55,717 nt of DNA from Opitutaceae bacterium (GTDB lineage Bacteria; Verrucomicrobiota; Verrucomicrobiia; Opitutales; Opitutaceae), in the NCBI GenBank assembly GCA_014879845.1, contig JACSRI010000192.1, forward strand, positions 1 through 55,717. Reading direction: 5' to 3'. This document shows, piece by piece, positions 16,533 to 25,698 of the stretch. The number at the start of each line of letters is the position of its first letter. The first letter of the stretch is position 1. The translations under genes were made by a program, and so were the position numbers. A model generated the notes under the pieces. That model had not been told where the DNA came from. It made no database searches and saw only the letters and a program-made list of their open reading frames with translations.

Positions 16533-17522
16533 TTACCGCTTGAGGTTGACGACCTCCTGGAGGATGTCGTCGGAGACCGTGATGATGCGCGAGCCCGCCT
16601 GGAAGCTGCGCTGGGTGGTGATCATGTTCGCGAACTCCTCGGTCAGGTCGACGTTGGAGAGCTCGAGCGTGCCGCCGCGGATCTCGCCCAGGCCGTAGCT
16701 GCCCGGTGTGTTGTCGGCCACCGTCATGTCGGCGCTGCCGATGACGCCGGCGGCCTCGAAGCCGGTGAAGAGGTTGGCGCCCTCGCGCACGAGCGCGGTC
16801 GGGTCGCGGAAGTCCATCACGAGCACGCGGCCGGCGACGAACTCGTCGCCGTTGGTGAAGCGCACGTTCAGGTCGCCGTTGGGATTGAACGCGAAGGAGA
16901 CCATGCGCGGGGCCTGCTCATAGATCTCCTGGTCGGTGTAGGCACCGCCGGTGTTGTTGGTCAGACGGCCGTTCGCGAAGGTGGGATTGAGGTCGACCTG
17001 CATGTCGCCGACCGCGGAGGCCGGTGTGATCGCCTGCGTGAAGGTGAGCTGGCCGTTCACGACGGTGGCGTCGTAGCTGACGTAGCCACCGGTGAGGCCC
17101 TGGAGCCGGTAGCCGTCGTTGGTCGTCAGATACCCGCGGTCGTCGGTGCGGAAGTCGCCGGCGCGCGTCGCGTAGGTGCGGCCGCTGCGCGCGTCCTGCA
17201 CCTGGAAGAAGCCCGCGCCCGAGATGGCCAGGTCGGTGGACTGGCCGGTGGTGGTGAGGCCGCCCTGGAGGAAGCTGGTCTGCACACCGGCGATCTGCAC
17301 GCCGAGACCGACCTGTGCGGCCGGGGCGTTGGAGCCGTTGCCGTCGGCCGGCGAGGTCGAAGGCTGGCGCAGGAACTGGCTGAAGGAGTCGGTGTACTTG
17401 GTGCGGGCGCCCTTGAAGGCGGTGGAGTTGACGTTGGCGATGTTGTTGCCGATCACCTCGAGTCCGCGCGCGAAGTTGCGCAGGGCGCTGATGCCGCTGT
17501 TGAGTGAACCGATGAGTGCCAT
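16533..17522 (-). CDS. flgE: flagellar hook protein FlgE
   Basis: 329 residues, short for a hook protein. The N-terminus (LNSGISALRNFARGLEVIGNNIANVNSTAFKGARTKY) and C-terminus (GTLELSNVDLTEEFANMITTQRSFQAGSRIITVSDDILQEVVNLKR) form the D0/D1 helices shared by rod and hook proteins. The middle (about 95-260) has the FlgE-type core but lacks a large D2 insertion. It follows flgD and fliK, which scaffold and measure the hook, so FlgE rather than FlgG is the best call. Confidence 0.92.
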   Translation of the reverse strand: MALIGSLNSGISALRNFARGLEVIGNNIANVNSTAFKGARTKYTDSFSQFLRQPSTSPADGNGSNAPAAQVGLGVQIAGVQTSFLQGGLTTTGQSTDLAISGAGFFQVQDARSGRTYATRAGDFRTDDRGYLTTNDGYRLQGLTGGYVSYDATVVNGQLTFTQAITPASAVGDMQVDLNPTFANGRLTNNTGGAYTDQEIYEQAPRMVSFAFNPNGDLNVRFTNGDEFVAGRVLVMDFRDPTALVREGANLFTGFEAAGVIGSADMTVADNTPGSYGLGEIRGGTLELSNVDLTEEFANMITTQRSFQAGSRIITVSDDILQEVVNLKR

Positions 17523-17566
17523 GGTGGGATAAGTGGGTGGTTGGGTTTCGGGGGGCGGTCGCCGAA

Positions 17567-17989
17567 TCAGCCGGCGACCTCGACGCGGAGGATGTTCATC
17601 GCCGGGTAGTCGGTGCCGTCGATGGTCACCTGCGTCGTGCCATCGGTGACATGCACGGCGGTGGCGATGCCGGAGACTGTGTTGTCGCCGTCCTGGACGG
17701 TGACCTCGCGACCGAGCACGCTCTGCATGGTCATGAAGCCCTGCTGCGCGGAGAACGCGCTGAAGCTCGAGGCGAGCGAGCTCATCGACTCGAGCGTGCT
17801 GAAGCTCGCCATCTGCGCGATGTACTCGGTGTTCTCCATCGGGCTGAGCGGGTCCTGGTTGGCCAGCTGCGTGGCGAGGAGTTCGAAAAAGTCCTCCTGC
17901 CCGAGCGCCTTTTTTACCGTGCGACCGGTGTCGGTGGACGCTGCATACGCGCTGGCGTTGGTGGCGGAACTGGTGGCGTCGACGGCCAT
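17567..17989 (-). CDS. flgD: flagellar hook capping protein FlgD (short form)
   Basis: 140 residues. The conserved FlgD N-terminal region is clear: LGQEDFFELLATQLANQDPLSPMENTEYIAQMASFSTLESM (about 29-68), followed by a VLGREVTV segment and a short domain to the end. The Ig-like and tudor domains of enterobacterial FlgD (about 230 residues) are absent or very reduced. GGAGG lies 9 nt upstream of the ATG at 17989. It caps the growing hook. Confidence 0.92.
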   Translation of the reverse strand: MAVDATSSATNASAYAASTDTGRTVKKALGQEDFFELLATQLANQDPLSPMENTEYIAQMASFSTLESMSSLASSFSAFSAQQGFMTMQSVLGREVTVQDGDNTVSGIATAVHVTDGTTQVTIDGTDYPAMNILRVEVAG

Positions 17990-18014
17990 GGGAAAATCCT
18001 CCGAGGGTTGCGGG

Positions 18015-19655
18015 TCAGGCCCAGGTGTGGATGCCGCGGCGGGCGAGGGCGGCGGCGCGCAGGGCGTCGAGACCCGAGAGGGCGACGGCACCCGCGTGCT
18101 TGAGGCGCGCGGGCGAGAAGGCGCGTCCGCCAAAGTCCGGCGCCTCGTCGGCGTCCTGGCGACCCTGGCGGCCGGCGCCGCGGCCGTCGGCCGTGGCGCT
18201 GTCGTCGCGCTGATGATACGTCGGCGTGCTGGCGGCGAACTCGGGCTGGCCGAGTTTCCAGCCGCGGCTGTTCCAGTCCTGCGCGAGGTCGCCCCAGGCG
18301 GACTTGAGTGCGGCCTCGAGGCCGGGGACGTCGGTCTGGATCTGCGTGGCGATCTCGCCCTGGCTCATCGCGAGCTTGATCGAGAGCGAGCCGCCCTGCT
18401 CGAAGCGCACGGTGAGAGCGAGCTGGTCGCGGCCGTGCAGGACGAGGCGCTCGATGGCCGAATGGATCGGAGCGAGGGCCTCGGCCGCGTCGGCCGGGAC
18501 GGTCGGAGCGACCGGCGCGGCGACCTGCACGGCCGGGGTGGCCGTGCGCGCGACCGTGGCATTCGCCGGGGTGGCGGCGATGCCGAGATGGTTGAGCTTG
18601 TCACCCAACTGGGAAAATTGGGCGGCGGTGGAGCTACGCTCCCCGCCGCCGTTGGTCCAACCCTTCCAATCAACCGAAACTGTCTCCGTCCAAGCCCCCT
18701 GCCCTGCCGTCGTCGACGATGCGGTCGCGAGGACCGGGCTCTCGGCGTGGCGGGCGGCGGTGTGCGTGGACGAACTCATGGTGGCCGCGGGAATAGCGCT
18801 GCGCGTGCCAGCCGAGCGTGATGACGTCGCAACAAACTGTTCATCAGCGACTAAAAACTTATTTTGTCCGGAGGCGTTTTGCGCGGTCTGCGCGGCAGTC
18901 GCCTGGGCGGCAGATTTTTCCGCCTGGCCTTTGGCCTGAATCAACCGGGCGATCGCCGGTTGGACCGCCGTCTCGTCCCCAGCGGCATTCCCGGACTTGG
19001 CCGTGACAGAGGCCGGCGTGGCAGCCGCCACCTCGCCCGAGGCGGGAGTCGCTCCGGCGCCCGGCGTTGCCGTGGGTGCGGCAGCGCGCCGACCGGTGGC
19101 GGAATCGGAAGCTCCTGTCTGCTCAGCCGCATGGGTCGCGCGCCCGCGCTGCCGGGCCGCATGGGCGGTCGTCGCGGCGGCGATCTCGGCACCCGCGGAG
19201 GCCTGGCGCCCATCATTACGCACGGAAGTCGCTGGAGTTTCGCCTGTTGCGGTGCTGCCGGCATTTTCTGCCGAGCCGGCTGTACCGGGTGCAGGCGTCG
19301 TGCGCAGGCTCGCGAGAAGGGTCTGGATGATGGAGGGCGACTCCAGCACGACGGACGCAGCACGGCGCTCGGCTTCTTCGGTCTCCTCATCGTCGTCGTG
19401 ATCACACGCCTCGTCGGCGGGCTTCGGCTCCTGGTCGGCGCGGTGCTCGCCGGCGGCCTCAGCTCCCAATTCGTTCTCGTGGTGGACGTCCGCAGCATCG
19501 GCATCGCCGCGCGCGTCGTGCTCGGAGCAAAGCTCCTCGAAGCTGCGTGTGTCGGACGACTCGGCGGCCGAGAGCGAGGCGGCCGTGTCGGGAGAATAAG
19601 CGGCTGTGCCCGCGCGCGTGGCGGCGGGGATGAAGGCGGAAGTCGTGGAGGTCAC
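18015..19655 (-). CDS. fliK: flagellar hook-length control protein FliK
   Basis: 546 residues. Long disordered Ala/Thr-rich N-terminal ruler (about 1-420) with an acidic patch (HDDDEETEEAERR, about 86-98). The C-terminal domain (about 425-500: LTVRFEQGGSLSIKLAMSQG, EIATQIQTDVPGLEAALKSA) is the FliK export-switch domain that touches FlhB. Only the C-terminal domain is conserved in the family, so the call relies on it and on the place upstream of flgD. It starts 1 nt after the upstream gene stops. Confidence 0.87.
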   Translation of the reverse strand: MTSTTSAFIPAATRAGTAAYSPDTAASLSAAESSDTRSFEELCSEHDARGDADAADVHHENELGAEAAGEHRADQEPKPADEACDHDDDEETEEAERRAASVVLESPSIIQTLLASLRTTPAPGTAGSAENAGSTATGETPATSVRNDGRQASAGAEIAAATTAHAARQRGRATHAAEQTGASDSATGRRAAAPTATPGAGATPASGEVAAATPASVTAKSGNAAGDETAVQPAIARLIQAKGQAEKSAAQATAAQTAQNASGQNKFLVADEQFVATSSRSAGTRSAIPAATMSSSTHTAARHAESPVLATASSTTAGQGAWTETVSVDWKGWTNGGGERSSTAAQFSQLGDKLNHLGIAATPANATVARTATPAVQVAAPVAPTVPADAAEALAPIHSAIERLVLHGRDQLALTVRFEQGGSLSIKLAMSQGEIATQIQTDVPGLEAALKSAWGDLAQDWNSRGWKLGQPEFAASTPTYHQRDDSATADGRGAGRQGRQDADEAPDFGGRAFSPARLKHAGAVALSGLDALRAAALARRGIHTWA

Positions 19656-19656
19656 G

Positions 19657-20271
19657 CTAGGGGGAGGAACTCGTGCCGGCTCGCACCTGGTGTAGCAGCC
19701 GGAGCTTGTTTGATATGACCGCAGCCCGTCCCGCGAGTGTGCCCTCGCCCTCCTTGGTCCGGGCCATCTCCTCGAGGATCTGGCCGACCGGGTCCGGTTT
19801 CATGTACGAAAGGATCTTGGTGACCGTGTCGTCGTCCATCTCGCGGAAGATCGCGAGGACGGCGGTCGGGGTCATCGTGGAATAGGTCGTGGCGAGCGTC
19901 TTGAGGTTCTTCTGCTCGACCGTCTCGACCGACGTGATGGTGTTCTCGACTGCGGCGCGCATCCGGTCGACCTCGCGCTTGATCTTCTCGATCTCGGCGC
20001 GCTCGGCCTTCAGCCGCAGCTCATAGTCGCGCAGCTCGCTCTCGCGCGCGTCGAGCGCGGCGAGACGGTCCTTGAGCTCCGTGCGCATCGCCTCGATCTC
20101 CGGGGTGATGAAACTCCAGTCCACGAACTTGGGCGGCTCGGGCGCGGCGTGCGGGTCGACCGCGGGCTCCGGCGGGTGGGCCATGCGCATGAGGACAAAC
20201 GCCTGCGTGCCGACGCCGAGGACGATGGCGATCATGGCGATGAGCCACGGGTTGCGGAGGAGCTTTTGCAT
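19657..20271 (-). CDS. MotE/YlxF-like coiled-coil flagellar protein
   Basis: 204 residues. One membrane helix at the N-terminus (about 8-30, PWLIAMIAIVLGVGTQAFVL), a coiled coil (about 55-118: ELRDYELRLKAERAEIEKIK), and a C-terminal MgtE_N/FliG-like helical domain (about 128-195: MTPTAVLAIFREMDDDTVTKIL, MKPDPVGQILEEMA). This is the architecture of YlxF of Gram-positive bacteria and MotE of proteobacteria, a chaperone-like partner of the stator or basal body. It sits between fliJ and fliK exactly as ylxF does. Assignment by architecture and synteny. Confidence 0.8.
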   Translation of the reverse strand: MQKLLRNPWLIAMIAIVLGVGTQAFVLMRMAHPPEPAVDPHAAPEPPKFVDWSFITPEIEAMRTELKDRLAALDARESELRDYELRLKAERAEIEKIKREVDRMRAAVENTITSVETVEQKNLKTLATTYSTMTPTAVLAIFREMDDDTVTKILSYMKPDPVGQILEEMARTKEGEGTLAGRAAVISNKLRLLHQVRAGTSSSP

Positions 20272-20273
20272 GG

Positions 20274-20717
20274 TCAGAGGTCGGGCTGAAAGCGGGCGTT
20301 GACGATGTCGTCGATCTCGCGCTCCTCGCGGCGGCGCTGCTCGGCGGTGTGGGCCTGGCTCTGCTTGTCGCGCAGCGTCTCCAGGACGCGGACACGGCGG
20401 TGGGCGTCGACGAGCCCCTTCATCTTCTGCTCGCGGATGCGGCGGGCGGAGGCGAGCTTGCCGGCCACGTCGGTGCGCTCGCGCTCGAGGGAGAGCAGGT
20501 GCTGCCAGCGCATGGTGCGGTCGGAAGGGTGCGTCGGGCGCGCGCTGAGCGCGCGCCACTCGGCCACGCCGGCCTCGATGCGCACCTCCACTGCGCGCAG
20601 CTCGCCGGCGATGCGGCGCTCCTGCTGGAGCGCCTGCCCGTAGGCGGTCTTGGCGCGCTCCTCCTCCCAGTTGCGCACGGTGAGGACGGGATCGAGGCGG
20701 AAGCGGAAGCGTTTCAC
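20274..20717 (-). CDS. fliJ: flagellar export chaperone FliJ
   Basis: 147 residues, almost entirely charged coiled coil, beginning KRFRFRLDPVLTVRNWEEERAK, the typical FliJ opening. It couples the FliI ATPase ring to FlhA. Translation starts at GTG (20717), which overlaps the fliI stop as GTGA. It ends 2 nt before the MotE-like gene. Confidence 0.9.
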   Translation of the reverse strand: MKRFRFRLDPVLTVRNWEEERAKTAYGQALQQERRIAGELRAVEVRIEAGVAEWRALSARPTHPSDRTMRWQHLLSLERERTDVAGKLASARRIREQKMKGLVDAHRRVRVLETLRDKQSQAHTAEQRRREEREIDDIVNARFQPDL

Positions 20718-22036
20718 TTGAGCACCTCCGCGAGCCGGGTGAAGCAGTCCTTGCGCGGGCTCAGCTCGGTGGGCCGCTGCTTGAGGAACGCGTTGATGCG
20801 GTCGTGCAGCTCGATCGAGCGGTCGATGCGCGCGTTCACGCCCTTGTTGTAGGCGCCGAGGTTGATGAGGTCCTCGTTCTTGCGATAGATGGCGAGCAGG
20901 TCGCGCGCCTCGCTCATCGTCGTCCACTCCTGCGGGGTGCAGACATCCTGGCTGAGGCGGCTGACGCTCTCGAGCACGTCGATGGCCGGGAAATGGTTGG
21001 CCGTGGCAAGCGCGCGGTTGAGCACGATGTGGCCGTCGAGGATGCCGCGCACGCTGTCGGCGATGGGCTCGTTGAAGTCGTCGCCCTCGACGAGCACGGT
21101 GTAGAAGGCCGTGATCGAGCCCGTCTCCGAGGTACCGGTACGCTCGAGCAGGCGCGGCAGCACCGAAAAGACCGACGGCGTGTAGCCGCGGCTGGTCGGC
21201 GGCTCGCCCACGGCGAGGCCGATCTCGCGCTGCGCCATGGCGAAGCGGGTGACGGAATCGAGCAGGAAAAGCACGCTGGCGCCCCGGTCGCGGAAACTCT
21301 CGGCGATGGCCGTGGCGAGGTAGGCCGCACGCAGGCGGACCGGCGCGGACTGGTCGGACGTGGCGACGACGACAACGGACCTCGCCAGGCCCTCGGGCCC
21401 GAGGTCCTTCTCGATGAACTCGCGCAACTCGCGACCGCGCTCGCCGACGAGCGCGATGACATTGACGTCGGCCGACGCGCCGCGCGCGAGCATGCCGAGC
21501 AGCGTGGACTTGCCGACGCCGGAACCGGCGAAGATACCGAGGCGCTGGCCGCGACCGACCGGACAGAACGCGTCGATCGCACGCACGCCCGTCTCGAGCG
21601 GGGCGTCGATACGGCGGCGCAGGAGCGGATTCGGCGGCTGGCGGCGCAGGGCGTTGCTCTTCTGCGCGCCGAGCGGGCCGCGGTCGTCGATGGGGCGGCC
21701 GAGACCGTCGAGCACGCGGCCGAGGAGCGCGTCGCCCTCGGGCACGGTGTTGAGCTGGGCGCCGACGCGCACCTCGCAGCCGGGGTGGATGCCGTCCATC
21801 TCGCCCAGCGGCATGAAGAGCACGCGGTGCTCGCGGAAACCGACCACCTCGGCGAACACGCTCATGCCGTGGCGCGGCGAGCGGATCTCGCACACGTCGC
21901 CGAGGCGCACGTGCGGGCCGTCGGACTCGATGAGCAGACCCGTCACCTGGGCGACGCGGCCGATGCGCTCCAGCGTCGTGCCGGTGTCGAGGCGGCGCGT
22001 GAATTCGGCGATCCAGTCTGGAGGATTGTCGATCAT
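20714..22036 (-). CDS. fliI: flagellum-specific ATPase FliI
   Basis: 440 residues; export ATPase related to F1-beta. The N-terminal beta domain is followed by a Walker A GSGVGKST (171-178), a Walker B in VLFLLDSVTRFAMAQREIGLA (about 254-274), and a C-terminal helical domain. Length and motifs are normal. It starts 11 nt after fliH and is coupled to fliJ by a 4-nt overlap. Confidence 0.96.
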   Translation of the reverse strand: MIDNPPDWIAEFTRRLDTGTTLERIGRVAQVTGLLIESDGPHVRLGDVCEIRSPRHGMSVFAEVVGFREHRVLFMPLGEMDGIHPGCEVRVGAQLNTVPEGDALLGRVLDGLGRPIDDRGPLGAQKSNALRRQPPNPLLRRRIDAPLETGVRAIDAFCPVGRGQRLGIFAGSGVGKSTLLGMLARGASADVNVIALVGERGRELREFIEKDLGPEGLARSVVVVATSDQSAPVRLRAAYLATAIAESFRDRGASVLFLLDSVTRFAMAQREIGLAVGEPPTSRGYTPSVFSVLPRLLERTGTSETGSITAFYTVLVEGDDFNEPIADSVRGILDGHIVLNRALATANHFPAIDVLESVSRLSQDVCTPQEWTTMSEARDLLAIYRKNEDLINLGAYNKGVNARIDRSIELHDRINAFLKQRPTELSPRKDCFTRLAEVLK

Positions 22037-22047
22037 CGTCGGGTCGC

Positions 22048-22626
22048 TCAGTGGCCGGCGAGGGCCGCGCCGATGCGGGCGAGCTTGTTCTCGAGACGGG
22101 CATCGACCTTGCCGAAGCGCGTCGAGGCCTGGGCATCGCCCCGCGTGAGCGATTCGTCGGCGACCAAGCGCAGGCCGGGATGGAGGCCGGCGAGATTCGA
22201 CTCGAGATCGTGCACGAGCTTGAGGTCGTCGGGATGCAGGCGCAACTCGACGGGTCCCACGTCGGGGCCGATCTCGGTGAGCAACTCGTTGACCACGCCC
22301 TCGACCATCTCACGCGTGACCTCGACGCGGGCGATGACGCGGCGCAGGGCCTGGATGGTCAGGTAGGGGAGCACGCTGCGCACCTCGGCGGCGGCCTGGG
22401 CCGCGGCCTGCTCGAGCGCGCGGAAGAGGTGCTCGCGCATGTGGTTGGCGTCGGAGCGCTGCTCGAGGAGCTGCTGGTTGATCAGCGCGGACGCGGCGTC
22501 GTATCCCTTCTGATACGCGGCGCGCTCGCGCTCCTCGACTTGCGCGGGCGTGGGTGCCGGCGGGCTGTCGCGCTCGATGCGCACGGCCAGGAGCGGCTGG
22601 AAGACCTGGATGACCTCAGACGCCAC
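22048..22626 (-). CDS. fliH: flagellar export apparatus protein FliH
   Basis: 192 residues. The GTG at 22626 lies inside the end of fliG (11-nt overlap) with GGGAGG five bases upstream; no in-frame ATG is better placed. A charged, Ala/Gln-rich helical region (about 35-95: ERERAAYQKGYDAASALINQQ) is followed by the FliH/HrpE-type C-terminal domain (about 105-190). It regulates FliI and tethers it to the C ring. Position between fliG and fliI supports the call. Confidence 0.9.
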   Translation of the reverse strand: MASEVIQVFQPLLAVRIERDSPPAPTPAQVEERERAAYQKGYDAASALINQQLLEQRSDANHMREHLFRALEQAAAQAAAEVRSVLPYLTIQALRRVIARVEVTREMVEGVVNELLTEIGPDVGPVELRLHPDDLKLVHDLESNLAGLHPGLRLVADESLTRGDAQASTRFGKVDARLENKLARIGAALAGH

Positions 22627-23626
22627 CCGAACCTCCCTTCTCCAAGGAAATCTCCTCCTGCTCCTCGAGGCGGCGGACCACGGCGATGATGCGGTCCTGG
22701 GCGGCCTCGATGTCCTTGAGGCGGACGGAGCCGAGCATCTCGAGCTCCTCCTTGAGGGTGTCGGCCGCGCGCTTCGAGAGCGACCCGAAGATCGCGTCGC
22801 GCAGGAGCGGCGTGGCGGGCTTGAGGGCGAGGACGAGATCGTTCGTGTCGACCTCGCGCATGATGCGTTGGAGGTCCTTCTGCTCGAGGCGGACCATGTC
22901 GGCGAAACCGAACATCTTCTTGCGGATGGCGGCGCCGAGCTCGGGGTCCTTCTGCTCGAGTTGCCCGAGGATCTGCTTGCTGGTCTCACGGTCGAGCGTG
23001 TTGAGGATCTCGGCCGCGACGCGCACGCCGCCGGAGGAGTGCATCGTGACCTTTGTCTGCTGCACGTTCTGCGTGAGCGCGCGGGCCACCTTGTTGACCA
23101 GCTCGATCGAAGTGCTGCTCAGCGTGCTGAGGCGCTCGACCACCTCCTCGCGTGGTGCGGGCGGGAAGAGCGCGAGGATCTGGGCGGACTTCGGCGGCTC
23201 GAGATAGGAGAGGATGAACGCGACGGTCTGCGGCTGCTCGTGCTTGAGCAGGTTGTAGATCTGACGCGGCTCCATCAGCTCGATCTCCTTGATGCCGTCG
23301 GCGGAGTGGCCGCCGGGTGAGATGCGGTCGAGGATGGAGGCGGCCTTGGAATCGCCCTTGGCCAGCTCGAGCGTGCGGCGGGCGAACCCGGCGCCGCCGG
23401 AGACGGCGCTCGCGCTGGCGCCGAGCACGTCGGCGAACTCGCGGATCGTCTGGGCCTGCATGTTCTGGTCGATGACCTGGAAGTTGGTCATCTCCTTGCA
23501 GATCGCCTCGATCTCGGCGTCCTCGAACTGGCGCAGCACCTCGGCCGCCGTCTCGGGTCCGAGCACGATCAGGAAGATGGCGAGCTTCTGCCTCTTCGAG
23601 AGATCATCGTATATCGCGGTGGCCAT
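22616..23626 (-). CDS. fliG: flagellar motor switch protein FliG
   Basis: 336 residues. Shows the N-terminal FliF-binding domain (LSKRQKLAIFLIVLGPETAAEVLRQF), the middle domain (ALTQNVQQTKVTMHSSGGVRVAAEILNTLDRETSKQIL) and the C-terminal torque domain (MFGFADMVRLEQKDLQRIMREVDTNDLVLALKPATPLLRDAIFGSLSKRAADTL). A short Gly-Ser-Gly-Gly-Val tail encodes the fliH ribosome-binding site. Confidence 0.96.
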   Translation of the reverse strand: MATAIYDDLSKRQKLAIFLIVLGPETAAEVLRQFEDAEIEAICKEMTNFQVIDQNMQAQTIREFADVLGASASAVSGGAGFARRTLELAKGDSKAASILDRISPGGHSADGIKEIELMEPRQIYNLLKHEQPQTVAFILSYLEPPKSAQILALFPPAPREEVVERLSTLSSTSIELVNKVARALTQNVQQTKVTMHSSGGVRVAAEILNTLDRETSKQILGQLEQKDPELGAAIRKKMFGFADMVRLEQKDLQRIMREVDTNDLVLALKPATPLLRDAIFGSLSKRAADTLKEELEMLGSVRLKDIEAAQDRIIAVVRRLEEQEEISLEKGGSGGV

Positions 23627-23655
23627 GGCGGGATGTCAGGGGTGTATCGGGAAAA

Positions 23656-25245
23656 TCACTTCTGCTCGGCGGACATCCATTGCTTGAGCGTGATGCCGAC
23701 GTTGTCGGGCTTCTGCTTGATCAGCTCGTTGAGCAGCTCGGGCGTGACGGAGCCGCCCTCCAGGTCGATCTTGCGTGGGCCCGCGCCAGCGCCGGCGGGG
23801 TTGTAGACCTCGAGGGAAATTGCCTCCGCCTTGCTGTTTTTCAACAGGCGCACGAAGTAGAGCAGCGCGCCGATGGCCACGACGATGGCGAGGGCGTTGC
23901 GACCGATGTCGAACCAGTTGCGCATCTTCGCATCCTTGGCCATCTCGACGGTCTGGTCGGCGAAGGGATCCGGCGCGAAGTCGACCTCCTGGATCGTCAC
24001 GGCCTGGTCGGCGGGCTGGGCGCCGCTCGCCGGCACGCCGAGGGCGGTCACGACCATGCGGCGGAGATTCTCCATCTCATCGGCGGTCCTCGGCTGCGTC
24101 TGGCGCGCGTCGCCCGAGCCGGTCGCGCGCATCGCGACGAACACGGCGGCGGAGATGCGTCGGATCTCACCAGGATTTTTCACCGTGTTGATCGTCGAGC
24201 GGGCGATCTCGTAGGCCTCGGTCTTGGACGTGCGTTTCTGCTGCGAGCTGGTCGTCGGTCCGGCGCCGGCACCTTCGGCTCCCGGGGCCGTGCCCTGGGC
24301 CGTCGGCGTGTTGGCCGTGGCGCCGACCACACGCGTGTCGCGCGTCTCGGAGGAAACGTTGCTGTCCTCGGTCACCGTGGAGCTGCGCAACACCTGGCTC
24401 TCGGGGTCGTAGCGCTCCTCGACCACCGTGGAGGCCGTGGTGTCGACGTCGACGGAGACGCGCACGACGGCGTTGCCCGGCCCGAGCACGGAGGAGAGCA
24501 TGCTCTCGACCTTGCGACCGAAGTAGTCCTCGAGGCCCTTGCGGGCGCGGATCTGGCCGGCGGTGAGGCCGGCGGCGGGCGAATCGCTGCGCAGCTCCTC
24601 GCTCAGCACGTTGCCGCGGTTGTCGACCACGACGACATCGTCGATCTTCAGGCCCTCGACGGCGTTGGCGACGAGGGAGCGGATGGAATTCACGGCCTCG
24701 GTGGCGAGGCGGTTGCCGCCGGTGTCGACGAGGACGGAGGCGGTGGAGCGACGGCCCGCGTCGGTCACGAGCAGGCGGTTTTCCGGCATCACGACCATGA
24801 CGCGCGCGGCGCGCACGCCATCAAGCTGGGAGATGGTGCGGCCGAGTTCGCCCTGGATCGCGCGCAGGTAGTTCGTGCGCTGCACGAAATCGGAGATGCC
24901 GAAGTTGCCGCGGTCGAAGATCTCGAAACCGACCGAGCCGCCCGAGGGCATGCCGCGGGAGGCGAGGTCCATGCGAACCTTGTAGACCTGCTCGCGCGGC
25001 ACGTGGATCGTCGTGCCGCCTCCGGTGAGCTGATACGGGATGCCCTGCGCGTCGAGCGCGGCCACGATGTCGCCCGCATCCTTCGGATCGAGGCGGCCAT
25101 AGAGCAGCTGCATGTCGGGGCGCGAGGACCACACGAGCATGCCGGCCATGGCTGCGACGACCACGAGGGTCGCGAGGACCAGCGAGATCTTCTGATTGAT
25201 CCCAAGTTGTTTCCAGAGCTCGAGGAGCTGGGCGAGGATGCGCAT
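23656..25245 (-). CDS. fliF: flagellar MS-ring protein FliF
   Basis: 529 residues. Membrane helices at about 22-44 (SLVLATLVVVAAMAGMLVW) and about 432-452 (IGRNALAIVVAIGALLYFV) flank the periplasmic ring-building motifs (GIPYQLTGGGTTIHVPREQVYKVRMDLASRGMPSGGSVGFE and PGNAVVRVSVDVD). The C-terminal tail (about 470-529) is the FliG-binding part. A Gly/Ala/Thr-rich insertion lies near 310-335. Confidence 0.96.
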   Translation of the reverse strand: MRILAQLLELWKQLGINQKISLVLATLVVVAAMAGMLVWSSRPDMQLLYGRLDPKDAGDIVAALDAQGIPYQLTGGGTTIHVPREQVYKVRMDLASRGMPSGGSVGFEIFDRGNFGISDFVQRTNYLRAIQGELGRTISQLDGVRAARVMVVMPENRLLVTDAGRRSTASVLVDTGGNRLATEAVNSIRSLVANAVEGLKIDDVVVVDNRGNVLSEELRSDSPAAGLTAGQIRARKGLEDYFGRKVESMLSSVLGPGNAVVRVSVDVDTTASTVVEERYDPESQVLRSSTVTEDSNVSSETRDTRVVGATANTPTAQGTAPGAEGAGAGPTTSSQQKRTSKTEAYEIARSTINTVKNPGEIRRISAAVFVAMRATGSGDARQTQPRTADEMENLRRMVVTALGVPASGAQPADQAVTIQEVDFAPDPFADQTVEMAKDAKMRNWFDIGRNALAIVVAIGALLYFVRLLKNSKAEAISLEVYNPAGAGAGPRKIDLEGGSVTPELLNELIKQKPDNVGITLKQWMSAEQK

Positions 25246-25285
25246 CGTCTAGGGGAAGTGGGAGGGCTGGAAGCGGGAAAGGGGG

Positions 25286-25642
25286 TCAGACCGCCATGCG
25301 CATGAGCTCCTGGTAGGAGTCGACGAGCTTGTTGCGGACCTCCACGAGCAGGGAGAAGGCGAGTCCGGACTCCTGCATCGCGATCATGGATTGGTGAATG
25401 TTGTCGGTCTCGCCGAGCATGAGGCGGCGGACCTCGGTCTCGGCGACCTTGCCCTTCGCGTCGACCTCGCGGACCAGGCCGCCAACGAGTTCGGAGAAGG
25501 AGCCGGCCTTCTTCATCCCGTCGACCGAGCCGGCGCTGTCCGGCGCGATGCCGCGTCCCGGAGCGAGGCGCTGCGGCGCATCGAGGTCGGTCGCGCGCAG
25601 GAGGCTCTGCGGCATGATCTGCGTGGATACAGGGTCGATCAT
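25286..25642 (-). CDS. fliE: flagellar hook-basal body protein FliE
   Basis: 118 residues. The C-terminal half is typical: FSELVGGLVREVDAKGKVAE, MLGETDNIHQSMIAMQESGLAFSLLVEVRNKLVDSYQELMRMAV. FliE joins the MS ring to the rod. The N-terminal 40 residues are unconserved. Located between flgC and fliF as in fla/che-type operons. Confidence 0.93.
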   Translation of the reverse strand: MIDPVSTQIMPQSLLRATDLDAPQRLAPGRGIAPDSAGSVDGMKKAGSFSELVGGLVREVDAKGKVAETEVRRLMLGETDNIHQSMIAMQESGLAFSLLVEVRNKLVDSYQELMRMAV

Positions 25643-25698
25643 GGAGGCGGATGGAGCGGGTCAGTGCGGTGGTGGTGAGAGGCGGGGGCGGCGCGGGC

